Notes: generated by a model not told the origin, from the sequence alone. Numbered from the stretch's first letter, positions 27,495-35,661 are shown. The stretch is 53,437 bases of DNA from an uncultured Saprospiraceae bacterium (GCA_938045585.1 CALIAU010000027.1:1-53437), one strand, 5' to 3'. Translations and numbers: made by a program.

Positions 27495-28370
27495 ATGGCA
27501 AATACAGCTATACATCATGACGTAGATCACCACGACGACCACCACGACGACCATAGTTTGGAAGCGAAGTGGGGCGGGGGAGAACGTCCTTGGAAGGCGA
27601 GTTATGGGAAACTAATGATGTGGTATTTTTTAGTTTCGGATGCATTTACATTTGCAGGCTTTTTGATTGCTTACGGTACACTTCGTGTAAGTATGCCAGC
27701 ATGGCCAGTGCCTGATTTTGTATTTAGCTCTTTACCAGGAGATATTCACCATAAACCCCTCTATTTCGTAACCTTTATGACCTTCGTTCTCTTATTCAGT
27801 TCATTTACGATGGTACGAGCAGTACAAGAAGGACAAAGAGAGAATAGCAAGGGGGTTGTATTTTGGATGATACTTACAATCTTAGGGGGTATCGGTTTTC
27901 TTGCCTGTCAGGCATGGGAATGGAATACTCTAATTTCTAAAGAGCACATGAGCATCTATAATAATCCTTTTTCTGCACACACAGAAGCAGGTGTCTATTT
28001 GGAAGGAGATGGTCATGACATAAAAGAAGGAGATACATTTGAAGCAGGAGAGCCATACCTAATCCATAAACATAATGGAGAGTGGCATAATTTAAAATAT
28101 AAAGTAACAGAGGGCCCAGATGCCGGAATGATAAAAGAACAGTCCTTAGGACCTAAGGCGTTTGGAGCTCTGTTTTTCTTTATAACTGGTTTCCATGGAT
28201 TCCACGTTTTTTCAGGTGTAATCTTCCTGATTATAATTTGTGTAAATGCGGCAACAGGTTTATATATAGAGAGGAAGAATGGGCATGAGATGGTAGAGAA
28301 GATAGGCTTGTATTGGCACTTTGTAGATTTAGTCTGGGTATTTGTATTCCTAGTATTTTATTTAATTTAA
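27495..28370 (+). CDS. coxC: Cytochrome c oxidase subunit III, long form
   Basis: A 291-residue subunit III with a histidine/aspartate-rich start (DVDHHDDHHDDH, residues about 10-21), a WYFLVSDAFTFAGFL helix, and the conserved TGFHGFHVFSGV and YWHFVDLVWVFVFLV helices. A roughly 50-residue insertion (about 155-205) rich in Asp/Glu/Gly lies between the third and fourth helices, likely a periplasmic loop. It is one of two adjacent subunit III-like genes. Confidence 0.92.
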   Translation: MANTAIHHDVDHHDDHHDDHSLEAKWGGGERPWKASYGKLMMWYFLVSDAFTFAGFLIAYGTLRVSMPAWPVPDFVFSSLPGDIHHKPLYFVTFMTFVLLFSSFTMVRAVQEGQRENSKGVVFWMILTILGGIGFLACQAWEWNTLISKEHMSIYNNPFSAHTEAGVYLEGDGHDIKEGDTFEAGEPYLIHKHNGEWHNLKYKVTEGPDAGMIKEQSLGPKAFGALFFFITGFHGFHVFSGVIFLIIICVNAATGLYIERKNGHEMVEKIGLYWHFVDLVWVFVFLVFYLI

Positions 28371-28385
28371 ACAGTACAGAAGACA

Positions 28386-28808
28386 ATGGGTCATTTAACA
28401 TACGAAGAATCAAAATCAAAAGCACTTAAGATAATTCTTATACTTGCTGCCATTACTCTCTTAGAGGTAATATTTGCACTTGCTGCAAAAGGATACATTA
28501 TAGAAGGTTTTCATTTACCAACTTGGTTAGTAGCCGGTGTCATGATCATAATGAGTATTGTGAAAGCTTACCTAATTGTGTATGAATTTATGCACATGAA
28601 ATATGAGGTGCCGGGCTTAGTGAAATCAGTACTTTTACCAATGCTATTATTGGTGTGGGCTGTTATTGCATTTTTCAGTGAAGGGAATTACTGGAAAAAT
28701 AACAGAGATACTTTGAACAAAAAGTACGAAGAAAAGATAGATACGAAAAAAATTATCCCGACTGGATATCTTGACGATACAGATACTAGTTTAATGGATA
28801 GAATGTAG
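28386..28808 (+). CDS. Cytochrome c oxidase subunit IV family protein
   Basis: A small membrane protein, 140 residues, with three hydrophobic helices (about 17-38, 43-62, 77-98) and a lysine-rich C-terminus. The size, the MKYEVPGLVKSVLLP segment and its position after subunit III fit the bacterial CoxD/CtaF subunit IV family, which stabilises the oxidase. It is followed by a terminator-like hairpin, so it probably ends the main transcript. Confidence 0.85.
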   Translation: MGHLTYEESKSKALKIILILAAITLLEVIFALAAKGYIIEGFHLPTWLVAGVMIIMSIVKAYLIVYEFMHMKYEVPGLVKSVLLPMLLLVWAVIAFFSEGNYWKNNRDTLNKKYEEKIDTKKIIPTGYLDDTDTSLMDRM

Positions 28809-28821
28809 AATAAATTTGAGG

Positions 28822-28853
28822 AAAGCTTGGTTGAAAAATCAAGCTTTTTTTTT
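28822..28853 (+). terminator. Intrinsic terminator after oxidase subunit IV
   Basis: AAAGCTTG (28822-28829) and CAAGCTTT (28840-28847) form a stem followed by a run of T to 28853. It ends 13 to 45 bases after the subunit IV stop. The assembly-factor genes beyond may have their own promoter or depend on readthrough. Confidence 0.8.
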
Positions 28854-28885
28854 CAACTTATAAGCAAAGAACGTGTTCTATACAT

Positions 28886-29413
28886 ATGAAACAAATTAGA
28901 ATCATAGCCTTATTTATTGTCCTTGTATTTTTCCCATTGGGTTCTTGGTTCTATTTGCAAAAAGGACTTGACTTTAGAAAGGAATTAGGGAAGGAGCTGG
29001 TAGTGAAAGGAGAAGTTTCTGATTTTATGGAATCACCTACAGGATTTGATCTTTTAAATGGTAAGACCTCATTGATTATCTTGCCACAGGCTAACATTGA
29101 TGCGAAACAGTTAGATGAGATTTATGATCAATTTAAACAAGCCTATACCTTTCAATTAATAAATGCTAAACGTTCACTGGATAATTCTCCGTTTGCAAAT
29201 GATAAAGAATGGATTAACCAGAATTTAATAAGTACACATGTAGATCTTAAAGATAAAGCGGCAGTAATAGTGGATAAGGAAATGGGGGTAAGAAATTACT
29301 TTGGAAGCTCTGATAAGGAATTACAATCCTTGGTACGACAGTTGTCTATTTCTTTTCCGAAAAGACCTTCGCGTGATATCGTTGAGAAAAAAGATATAAA
29401 ATCAAATGAATAA
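28886..29413 (+). CDS. SCO1-like protein lacking the copper-binding cysteines
   Basis: 175 residues: an N-terminal anchor helix (about 5-25), then a thioredoxin-like domain. The hydrophobic strand TSLIILPQAN is where SCO/PrrC proteins place their CxxxC motif, but the whole protein contains no cysteine. The later DKAAVIVDKEMGVRNYF matches the SCO-type strand. Position between oxidase subunit IV and DUF420 is where Bacteroidota usually keep a SCO gene, so it is inferred to be a degenerate or repurposed SCO. It could retain a scaffold role. It overlaps the next gene by 8 bases. Confidence 0.6.
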   Translation: MKQIRIIALFIVLVFFPLGSWFYLQKGLDFRKELGKELVVKGEVSDFMESPTGFDLLNGKTSLIILPQANIDAKQLDEIYDQFKQAYTFQLINAKRSLDNSPFANDKEWINQNLISTHVDLKDKAAVIVDKEMGVRNYFGSSDKELQSLVRQLSISFPKRPSRDIVEKKDIKSNE

Positions 29414-29942
29414 GGAACCAAATTTATTATTAGCGAAAAAGCTCAATCTATGGGCCTATGCTCTTACGGTACTTATTCTAGGTCTGATTGGAATGATGCG
29501 TCGAGTAAAGTTAGATGTGGGTATGGATCTTAGCTTTTTGGCAAGTGTAAATGCAATTGTGAATACATTTACAACGATTTTTTTAGTACTTGCCTTAGTC
29601 CAAATAAAAAAGAAAAATATAGAGGGACATAGAAAGGCAATTTACGCTGCTATGGCCTCTTCAGTGATATTTTTACTCTGTTATGTAGGCTATCACTTCA
29701 CTACAGAAGAAACAACTTTTTGTAAAGAGGGTATGATTCGTAAAGTGTATTATTTTGTCCTTATTACACATGTTATACTAGCAGGCGTGATTTTTCCATT
29801 TATCTTATTTACCTTTATAAGAGCGTATACTAACCAGATAGAAGCGCATAGAAGAATGGCAAAGAAGGTTTGGCCATTTTGGTTTTATGTTTCTATTACT
29901 GGACCTATTATTTATTTAATGCTAAGACCTTGTTATTCTTAA
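29406..29942 (+). CDS. DUF420 (CtaM/YozB-like) membrane protein, oxidase maturation
   Basis: 178 residues with five hydrophobic helices. Histidines suited to heme or copper occur at EGHRKAIYAAM, VGYHFTTEE, ITHVILAG and EAHRRMAKKVWPFWFYVS. This is the DUF420 pattern, whose CtaM member in Firmicutes is needed for maturation of aa3-type oxidase. The C-terminus TGPIIYLMLRPCYS is the family signature. It overlaps the preceding gene by 8 bases and is followed one base later by the CxxC protein. Confidence 0.85.
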   Translation: MNKEPNLLLAKKLNLWAYALTVLILGLIGMMRRVKLDVGMDLSFLASVNAIVNTFTTIFLVLALVQIKKKNIEGHRKAIYAAMASSVIFLLCYVGYHFTTEETTFCKEGMIRKVYYFVLITHVILAGVIFPFILFTFIRAYTNQIEAHRRMAKKVWPFWFYVSITGPIIYLMLRPCYS

Positions 29943-29943
29943 G

Positions 29944-30213
29944 ATGAAACGTTTACTGTCTATTTCTTTCATGATTCTTTTAGTTTGTGCTTGTATGATA
30001 GTAGGCATGGATGATCTGGCAGCACAATGCCCTATGTGTAAGATGTCTGCTGAGTCAAATCTTGAGGCAGGTGGAACAGCAGGTAAGGGGCTGAATAGAG
30101 GAATTTTGTACATGTTTGCAACGCCCTATCTCTTAGTGGCAACTCTTGGTATCCTTTGGTACAGAAATAGGATCAAACAGGTGGATGAATTTCAGGAGGA
30201 ACCATCTATTTAA
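29944..30213 (+). CDS. Small membrane protein with CPMCK motif in the oxidase locus
   Basis: 89 residues: signal peptide or anchor (MKRLLSISFMILLVCACM), a short periplasmic part beginning AAQCPMCKMSAESNLEAGG, and one transmembrane helix (about 56-72). The CxxC could bind copper or be redox-active. I know the type as a recurrent hypothetical protein next to oxidase assembly genes in Bacteroidota. The link to copper delivery is inferred from the motif and the context: the neighbouring SCO-like protein has lost its cysteines. Confidence 0.7.
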   Translation: MKRLLSISFMILLVCACMIVGMDDLAAQCPMCKMSAESNLEAGGTAGKGLNRGILYMFATPYLLVATLGILWYRNRIKQVDEFQEEPSI

Positions 30214-30228
30214 TATACCTCCATCCAT

Positions 30229-30258
30229 AAAAAAATAGGGACGCTTTCGCATCCCTAT
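30229..30258 (-). terminator. Minus-strand terminator of the beta-barrel gene
   Basis: On the minus strand ATAGGGATGC / GCGTCCCTAT form a 10-bp stem with one mismatch around GAAA, followed by seven T. It lies 46 bases past the stop of the minus-strand gene at 30304-30990. The plus-strand direction has no T-run. Confidence 0.75.
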
Positions 30259-30303
30259 AGAATAATGAACCATATTAACTTAAGACGGCGTCAAAAGTCA
30301 ACT

Positions 30304-30990
30304 TTAAAGAGCTATGCTATAAGCAATACTATATGTCATTCCGCTGTGTGTAAGGTCTGCATTAAGTGTATTATCTGATAAGAATTTCCCAAAACTTCTA
30401 CCATAGGAAATACTTGCTTGTAATTTTCCGAGGCCATAGGCCATTTCTCCTCCCAAGCTTAGATCACCATTTACGTTTGTTCTGTTATATAGCTCATCAG
30501 AAAAATTAATTTCTTGGTCTGTTAGTTCAATGTCAATAAAGCTTGTGGCAAATGCCTTTATAGATCCGCTTCTTCCAATAGAGAGAGAAGGACCTGCTGC
30601 AACAAAGGCTTTATATTTTGCATTGCCATAACTGTACTTGAGATGAAGAGGAAGTTCAACATAGTTCAGTCTATTTTCTACTTTTACTCCTACAGGAATG
30701 TTGAGTCCAAGTAGATCAAAGTCTGTTCCTGCCTGGGTCATAAAGCCTTTTTGTTTTAAGTGTGCACCTGTGACTACACTTAGCTTGTCATCTAGCCCAA
30801 CTTCTGCTGTCAGTCCAATGCTTGCGTTTCCTATTGTATTAAATTTGGGAAGTACTGATTCTGATATGCCCGATGAAACTTGCGTTCCTGCGCTGTGATA
30901 TCCTGTACTAATCCCTAAGTGAACCTGAGCTTGTAAGTGAAGAGAGCCCAGAAATAAAATTGCTGTTAAAACATAAGTGATCTTTTTCAT
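30304..30990 (-). CDS. Outer-membrane beta-barrel protein (PorT/OmpW-like)
   Basis: 228 residues with a signal peptide (MKKITYVLTAILFLGSLHLQ, cleavage near AQ). The mature part alternates polar and hydrophobic residues in strands separated by turns (VHLGISTGYHSAG, LSVVTGAHLKQKGF, ELPLHLKYSYG, KAFVAAGPSLSIG), typical of eight-strand outer-membrane barrels of the PorT family. ELPLHLKY is the family's most recognisable element. No catalytic residues. Ligand and role unknown. Confidence 0.8.
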   Translation of the reverse strand: MKKITYVLTAILFLGSLHLQAQVHLGISTGYHSAGTQVSSGISESVLPKFNTIGNASIGLTAEVGLDDKLSVVTGAHLKQKGFMTQAGTDFDLLGLNIPVGVKVENRLNYVELPLHLKYSYGNAKYKAFVAAGPSLSIGRSGSIKAFATSFIDIELTDQEINFSDELYNRTNVNGDLSLGGEMAYGLGKLQASISYGRSFGKFLSDNTLNADLTHSGMTYSIAYSIAL

Positions 30991-31156
30991 AGCTCTTAGA
31001 TTTAGATGGTTAGGTAATATTATCAGAAGAGCGTATATGTGACTGTTAATGGAAGTTATGAAGTTTGTAAGGAAAGGTTAAGGAAATTTAATGGAATACC
31101 CCTTTGTAAAGATGATTTTACATCTTTTAGAATATGTTATTTCGTAAGCTATGTGT

Positions 31157-31606
31157 TTAATTTAGAATATAGCGAATTGCTGCACTGAATGAGATATCAA
31201 ATCCAGCATCATTGCCAAAGAAGAGAGTAGGCAGGGCGTCTACTGCAAAATTTATTGGTAAATCGTCAAAAACATATTCGATTCCAACGTTTCCATTTGC
31301 TCCAAGAAAAGTGCTGCCTTCAACTAAAACGAGTGATCCACCGCCACCATAATACCAAACAAGTTGATGTCCTTGGTTGTCTATAGGATTATGGATTTGG
31401 TAGAGTGCGGTTAATCCAAGGCCATTGAATTTTCCATAGCCGTATAAGCCAACAATTGCTTCAGCTGCAGTGGACTCTGTGAGGAATTTTTTTCCGCTTA
31501 CATTAAGACCGGTACCTGCTCTGAGACCTAAAGAGGTATCATAATACTGTGCACATAGAACAGTGCTGCAAAATATAAAGGCAATGAAGGCAAGCGTTTT
31601 TCTCAT
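31157..31606 (-). CDS. Small exported beta-rich protein
   Basis: 149 residues with a signal peptide (MRKTLAFIAFIFCSTVLCAQ). The mature part (YDTSLGLRAGTGLNVSGKKF, LVWYYGGGGSLV, NVGIEYVFDD) has the alternating pattern of a small outer-membrane barrel and ends ISFSAAIRYILN, a usual last-strand pattern. I do not recognise a named family. It lies 21 bases after the carboxypeptidase stop and may be co-transcribed with it. Confidence 0.7.
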   Translation of the reverse strand: MRKTLAFIAFIFCSTVLCAQYYDTSLGLRAGTGLNVSGKKFLTESTAAEAIVGLYGYGKFNGLGLTALYQIHNPIDNQGHQLVWYYGGGGSLVLVEGSTFLGANGNVGIEYVFDDLPINFAVDALPTLFFGNDAGFDISFSAAIRYILN

Positions 31607-31627
31607 TATTCTTAATTCAGCTCAAAA

Positions 31628-33124
31628 TTATCTAATTCTATAGATATCGCTATATTTTTCTTTAGCATAATTAAGAAAATGCTTAGCATTTAATCCTTCA
31701 CCTGTTATGCGTTTACAGAGCTGCTCTGGGTAGTACATTCTACCATGTTGATGTATATTATCTCTTAGCCATTCTAATAGAGGCGTGGAATTCCCCTTTG
31801 ATATTTGTTTCTCCAAATCTTGAATGTCAGACTTTGCTTGTGCATAAAACTGCGCCGCATATAAGGAACCTATAGAGTAGGTTGGGAAATAGCCAAAGCT
31901 TCCGTGGGACCAATGAATATCCTGTAACATGCCTCGTGCATCATCAGGGACGTCAACACCTAAATAGCTTTTATATTTTTTATTCCAGTTTTTCTTAATG
32001 TCATTGACTGACATTTTTCCTTCCATAAGTTCTTTTTCAATCTCATACCGAATGATAACATGAAAATGGTAATGGAGTTCGTCTGCCTCTGTCCGAATAA
32101 GATTAGGGGCAACCTTATTGATTGCTTTGTAGAATTTGTTTAGAGAAATACCTTCGAGTTGTTTCGGAAATTTAGTTTTTAAAGATTTGAAATTGTGTTT
32201 CCAAAACGCTAGGCTTCTACCCACATTATTTTCCCAAAGTCTTGATTGAGATTCGTGAATGCCAAGACTTACTGCTTCACCAAGAGGAAGTCCGTACTGT
32301 TCTGGCGGAAGTCCCATTTCATACAGGGCATGTCCTCCCTCATGGATGCAACTCCACAGCATATTTGAAAAATCATTTTCATCTATACGTGTGGTAACGC
32401 GAACGTCTTGGGAAGAAAAACTGGTAGTAAAGGGATGTATTGAAATGTCTTGTCGTCCAAAGTTAAAATCGTAGCCTATTTGCTCTAGTATATCCAATCC
32501 ATATTTCCACTGCGTTTTTTCAGGATAGCGTGTGTAGAGAAAACTATTTTGCACCTGTTTAGCTGCCTGAATTTGACGTAGGATTTTTTTGAGACTTCTT
32601 TTCAGAGGAGTAAATAGAGTATCTAATTTATCGACAGTAAGTTTGGGCTCATACATGTCTAAAAGCGCGTTGTACGGATGTTTCTTGTAACCAATAATTT
32701 GCGCTTCTTCTTTTTTTAATTCAACAAGCTTTTCCAAAGAAGGCAGGAAAATCGTATGGTCATTTGCATCTTTTGCTTTTACCCAATCATGATATGCTTG
32801 AGAAATAAGTTGAGAACGTCGACGAACGAAATCCGCATCAAACTTTGTAGCTTTTTGAATGGACTCTAAGGTCAGAGCCACGTTCTTTTTTTGTTGTCTG
32901 TTTAAAGAAGTACTTTTTGCTAATTTTTCTACCAGTCGTAGGTATTTTTTGTCTACCATTAAGCTGTGTGCTAGTGTAGCTAGTGTGGAAATTTGTTGCG
33001 AGCGAAAACGTGCTGAACCCTTAGGAAGATTTACTTCTTTGTCCCAAGAGAGTACCGCTATAGAATTTCCTATATCTGCAATTTGTTGACTTTTACTTAC
33101 GAAGGTATTATATGGATTTGCCAT
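31628..33124 (-). CDS. M32 (Taq-type) metallocarboxypeptidase
   Basis: Removes C-terminal residues from peptides, cytosolic, zinc- or cobalt-dependent. 498 residues, matching the family length. The zinc motif HEGGH is at His261-His265 in CIHEGGHALYEMG, with a third ligand expected in GIHESQSRLWE. The C-terminal IRTEADELHYHFHV and DIHWSHGSFGYFPTYSIGSLYAAQ are strong family signatures. Its start overlaps the end of the DUF423 gene by 17 bases. Confidence 0.94.
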   Translation of the reverse strand: MANPYNTFVSKSQQIADIGNSIAVLSWDKEVNLPKGSARFRSQQISTLATLAHSLMVDKKYLRLVEKLAKSTSLNRQQKKNVALTLESIQKATKFDADFVRRRSQLISQAYHDWVKAKDANDHTIFLPSLEKLVELKKEEAQIIGYKKHPYNALLDMYEPKLTVDKLDTLFTPLKRSLKKILRQIQAAKQVQNSFLYTRYPEKTQWKYGLDILEQIGYDFNFGRQDISIHPFTTSFSSQDVRVTTRIDENDFSNMLWSCIHEGGHALYEMGLPPEQYGLPLGEAVSLGIHESQSRLWENNVGRSLAFWKHNFKSLKTKFPKQLEGISLNKFYKAINKVAPNLIRTEADELHYHFHVIIRYEIEKELMEGKMSVNDIKKNWNKKYKSYLGVDVPDDARGMLQDIHWSHGSFGYFPTYSIGSLYAAQFYAQAKSDIQDLEKQISKGNSTPLLEWLRDNIHQHGRMYYPEQLCKRITGEGLNAKHFLNYAKEKYSDIYRIR

Positions 33125-33524
33125 GTGCTTTTGATTTTACGATACCGATTAGAAAAAAGATCCAACCGATAATAAAGAACACTCCTCCAATAGGAGTGAG
33201 TGGACCTAAAATTTTAATAATAGAAGGAAGTAAAAGTTCTTTAACTGCTAAAAAATACAATGAACCGGAAAAGAATAAAATACCAATGGAAAAACAGATG
33301 AACGCCACTGTGAAATAATTATTCTTGTATTTATTTTGAAAGACAGCGAGTGCTAACAAACCAAGTCCATGATAAAATTGGTATTGGGATGCTAAGGTAA
33401 AAGTACTATAAGAGGAAGGCCCAAATTGGGCTTTTACCAAATGTGCAGCCATTGCACCGAGGATGACAGAAAGTAAACAAAAAAGTACACCGAAGAATGC
33501 TATAGTAATTGCTGCTCTTGTCAT
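33108..33524 (-). CDS. DUF423 membrane protein (YgdD-like)
   Basis: 138 residues with four hydrophobic helices. The GAMAAHL near the first helix, the YHGLGLLALA segment and the LGPLTPIGGVFFIIGW end are family features. Function unknown. It overlaps the uracil-DNA glycosylase gene by four bases and the carboxypeptidase gene by 17, in one minus-strand group. Confidence 0.88.
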   Translation of the reverse strand: MTRAAITIAFFGVLFCLLSVILGAMAAHLVKAQFGPSSYSTFTLASQYQFYHGLGLLALAVFQNKYKNNYFTVAFICFSIGILFFSGSLYFLAVKELLLPSIIKILGPLTPIGGVFFIIGWIFFLIGIVKSKAHGKSI

Positions 33525-34201
33525 AGTGAGTTCCAGTTTATTTGTTCTAAACCACGTTCTTTTAAAAAGCGATTCGTATTAGAAAAGTGATTATTATTAA
33601 AGAATGCACCTCCCGCTAAAGGAGAGGGGTGTGCTGATTCCAAAACAAGATGCTTTTCTGTATCTATCAGTCCTCGTTTGCTTTTTGCAAAGTTACCCCA
33701 TAAAAGGAAAACTACGTTTTCTTTTTTATCAGAAATTGTCTTAATCACTGCATCTGTAAATGCTTGCCATCCGATTTTCCTATGGGAAGCAGGTTTTTTA
33801 TGTTCTACGGTCAACATTGCGTTTAGTAAAAAGACGCCTTGTTCTGCCCAAGAAGAAAGATCACCGTGGCTGGGGATATCAAAATGAACATCCTGAGCTA
33901 ATTCTTTATAAATATTTTTTAATGAGGGAGGAACTCTGATTTCTCTAGGTACTGAAAAACAAAGTCCCATAGCTTCGTTTGGATTGTGATAAGGATCTTG
34001 TCCTATGATTACAACTTTGAGTTTTGGAAAGGGTGTAGAATTAAAGGCATTAAAAAGTAGAGGTCCTGGAGGATAAATAATTTTGCCCGCGCTCTTTTCT
34101 GATTTTAAAAAGTGAACGATCTTATCGAAATTCTCTGAGGCTATGCTATCTGCAAGTACCTCTTTCCAAGAAGCTTCAATATGTACTTTGTTTGGATCCA
34201 C
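33521..34201 (-). CDS. ung: Uracil-DNA glycosylase
   Basis: Removes uracil from DNA to start base-excision repair. 226 residues, family 1. The water-activating loop GQDPYH has Asp69, and the Leu-loop HPSPLAGG is present, as is the LLNAMLTVE segment. The start at 34201 matches the usual N-terminus. The tight spacing to DUF423 suggests co-transcription. It is unrelated in sequence to the base-modification genes on the right of the window. Confidence 0.96.
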   Translation of the reverse strand: MDPNKVHIEASWKEVLADSIASENFDKIVHFLKSEKSAGKIIYPPGPLLFNAFNSTPFPKLKVVIIGQDPYHNPNEAMGLCFSVPREIRVPPSLKNIYKELAQDVHFDIPSHGDLSSWAEQGVFLLNAMLTVEHKKPASHRKIGWQAFTDAVIKTISDKKENVVFLLWGNFAKSKRGLIDTEKHLVLESAHPSPLAGGAFFNNNHFSNTNRFLKERGLEQINWNSL

Positions 34202-34228
34202 CTCACAAAAATAAGAGAAAGACTTGTA

Positions 34229-34738
34229 CTACCAAGTACCAGCATAATCAATACTTGATTTTGCTTCTTTTTTGAGGAACAAATATTTTACGCGCGTAAT
34301 TTGTCGAATGTGTAAGAGATCATGCGCTAGCCAGTTTTCAAGATATTTTTGAGCAGTCATAAGGCCTAGTCTGCGATGCACTTGTTCGTTATCCCATTGT
34401 GGATTTTCAAGAGATTCTAGCCAAGCAATAGAATCTGCACGGGCTTGAATAAAGTCCTTGAGCTTTTTATCATAGTCATTATCCTTATAGCGTCTGTCAT
34501 TAACCCAATTGACGGGATCAATAGGAGGGGGTAAAATGTCTGGAGAGTGTAGCATATAATCTAGCCTTTGCCTGAAGTCCTCCACCTCCTCATCGTAGAG
34601 GTGAGAAAGGATTTCTAAGATGCTCCAATGTTCAGGATCAGGTTTAAAACGTATAATTTCACCTTCTAAACCTTCTAGATGGGCTTTGAATACAGATATA
34701 TTGCGTTCTAGTTCCTTGATTATGTGACTGTTCTCCAT
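34229..34738 (-). CDS. DinB-superfamily protein
   Basis: 169 residues, a four-helix bundle of the DinB/YfiT type. Three histidines in the usual spacing are seen: EHWSILEILSHLYDEE (first helix) and LENWLAHDLLHIRQI (last helix), consistent with metal binding. Members act as thiol transferases or have unknown roles. It is the first gene of the minus-strand group and lies 27 bases upstream of ung. Confidence 0.82.
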   Translation of the reverse strand: MENSHIIKELERNISVFKAHLEGLEGEIIRFKPDPEHWSILEILSHLYDEEVEDFRQRLDYMLHSPDILPPPIDPVNWVNDRRYKDNDYDKKLKDFIQARADSIAWLESLENPQWDNEQVHRRLGLMTAQKYLENWLAHDLLHIRQITRVKYLFLKKEAKSSIDYAGTW

Positions 34739-34788
34739 TTTTTTGATGATATGATGTAAGATTATTAAAAAAATGTAGTTTTTACTAT

Positions 34789-34796
34789 TAAATTTG
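34789..34796 (+). promoter_or_regulatory. Minus-7 promoter box of tRNA-Arg
   Basis: TAAATTTG matches TAnnTTTG and is identical to the box before actA. It lies 18 bases before the tRNA 5' end, so a start site a few bases before the tRNA is inferred. The minus-33 element is weak. Confidence 0.55.
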
Positions 34797-34814
34797 CGGC
34801 TCTTTAGAATTTCC

Positions 34815-34888
34815 GGCTCCGTAGCTCAGCTGGATAGAGCAGCTGACTTCTAATCAGCAGGTCTCAGGTTCGAATCCTGACGGAGTCA
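34815..34888 (+). tRNA. tRNA-Arg (anticodon TCT)
   Basis: A 74-base cloverleaf: acceptor GGCTCCG pairs with CGGAGTC (one G-T), the D arm is GTAGCTCAGCTGG-like, the anticodon stem GCTGA/TCAGC encloses CTTCTAA with TCT at 34849-34851, and the T arm contains GGTTCGAATCC. CCA is not encoded. The 3' half of a tRNA is a frequent integration site, and the accessory region begins right after it. Confidence 0.97.
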
Positions 34889-34899
34889 CCCTTTATTTA

Positions 34900-34927
34900 A
34901 AGGAGCATCAAGCGATGCTCCTTTTTT
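34900..34927 (+). terminator. Intrinsic terminator of tRNA-Arg
   Basis: AAGGAGCATC (34900-34909) and GATGCTCCTT (34914-34923) form a 10-bp perfect stem with a 4-nt loop followed by T-rich sequence. It starts 12 bases after the tRNA 3' end. Confidence 0.88.
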
Positions 34928-34939
34928 CTTTCCTTTAGT

Positions 34940-34973
34940 CTGACAAACATTCTGACAAACATCTGACAAACAT
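34940..34973. repeat. Three copies of an 11-bp repeat beside the tRNA
   Basis: CTGACAAACAT occurs at 34940-34950, 34952-34962 and 34963-34973. It sits just past the tRNA terminator, where an integrase recognition array or the remnant of an integrase 3' end could lie. No integrase gene is seen in the following 700 bases. The rest of 34974-35235 is AT-rich with no supported gene. Confidence 0.6.
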
Positions 34974-35235
34974 GCCAGGATATATACTATTATCGCCTCA
35001 AAGTTAGCCTTTTGAATACATAAACACAATTTTTATAGATTCTTGCTGAAAAGGGCCGAAATCATAATTTACAAACTGTATGTTAATGTTTCTCTTTAAA
35101 ATGGTCTCATAGAGCGATTTTCATCAAATGATTGCTCAGAAGAGAAATTTTCATATTTAATAATTATTGTCTAACTTATTAATGTTAGCAGTGCACAACA
35201 TCCACATCAATGTTTTTATATTCTAATTATGCATA

Positions 35236-35544
35236 ATGATGTATACACGAGATAGTTTAAGATTTAGTCTACTAGATAAAGTCAAAGAGTGGTACAATTC
35301 CGAAGGTTATAATTTAGAAGAAGAGTATCAAAAAAACAAACTTGAGTGAATGGTTGAATGAATTATACCTTCAGACAAACAAGTTTTACTCAGAATAGTA
35401 ATAAGTGATGCTGAGATTTTAAATATTAAGCCTAATTCAGAATTGAATACTTCTTGAAAGACAATTGGTGAACTATGCAAGATTATCCTATTTAAGTTGC
35501 TTCGAGATGAAATAATTATATGGTATGAGAATAACATAGATTAA
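35236..35544 (+). pseudogene. Short ORF interrupted by three TGA codons only
   Basis: Reading from ATG 35236 (or 35239) gives MYTRDSLRFSLLDKVKEWY, NSEGYNLEEEYQKNKLE, a TGA at 35347, MVE, a TGA at 35359, then a coherent stretch (IIPSDKQVLLRIVISDAEI and onward), a TGA at 35455, and KTIGELCKIILFKLLRDE to a TAA at 35542-35544. One frame of about 100 codons thus has three internal stops, all TGA, and no frameshift is needed. TGG codons also occur in the frame. Likely a decayed gene where Trp TGG became TGA. The product is not recognised. The sequence from 35545 to 35661 shows nothing. Confidence 0.5.
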
Positions 35545-35661
35545 TAAATTGTGCACTTGCTAACCTTTTCCGTTTTATATGAAAATTACAATTTTTTAAG
35601 TAATAAGTAATGGTAATTTAAGAATGAGAAACATAAATAACTTGCTGAAATTCAGTGGTTA

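Noticed and set aside
34940-34973. CRISPR array
   Set aside because: Repeats are 11 bases with spacers of 0-1 base and no cas genes, so not a CRISPR.
35236-35544. Genome-wide recoding of TGA to Trp
   Set aside because: Many clear genes in the window end in TGA (for example those ending at 45263 and 49319), and intact genes use TGG for Trp.
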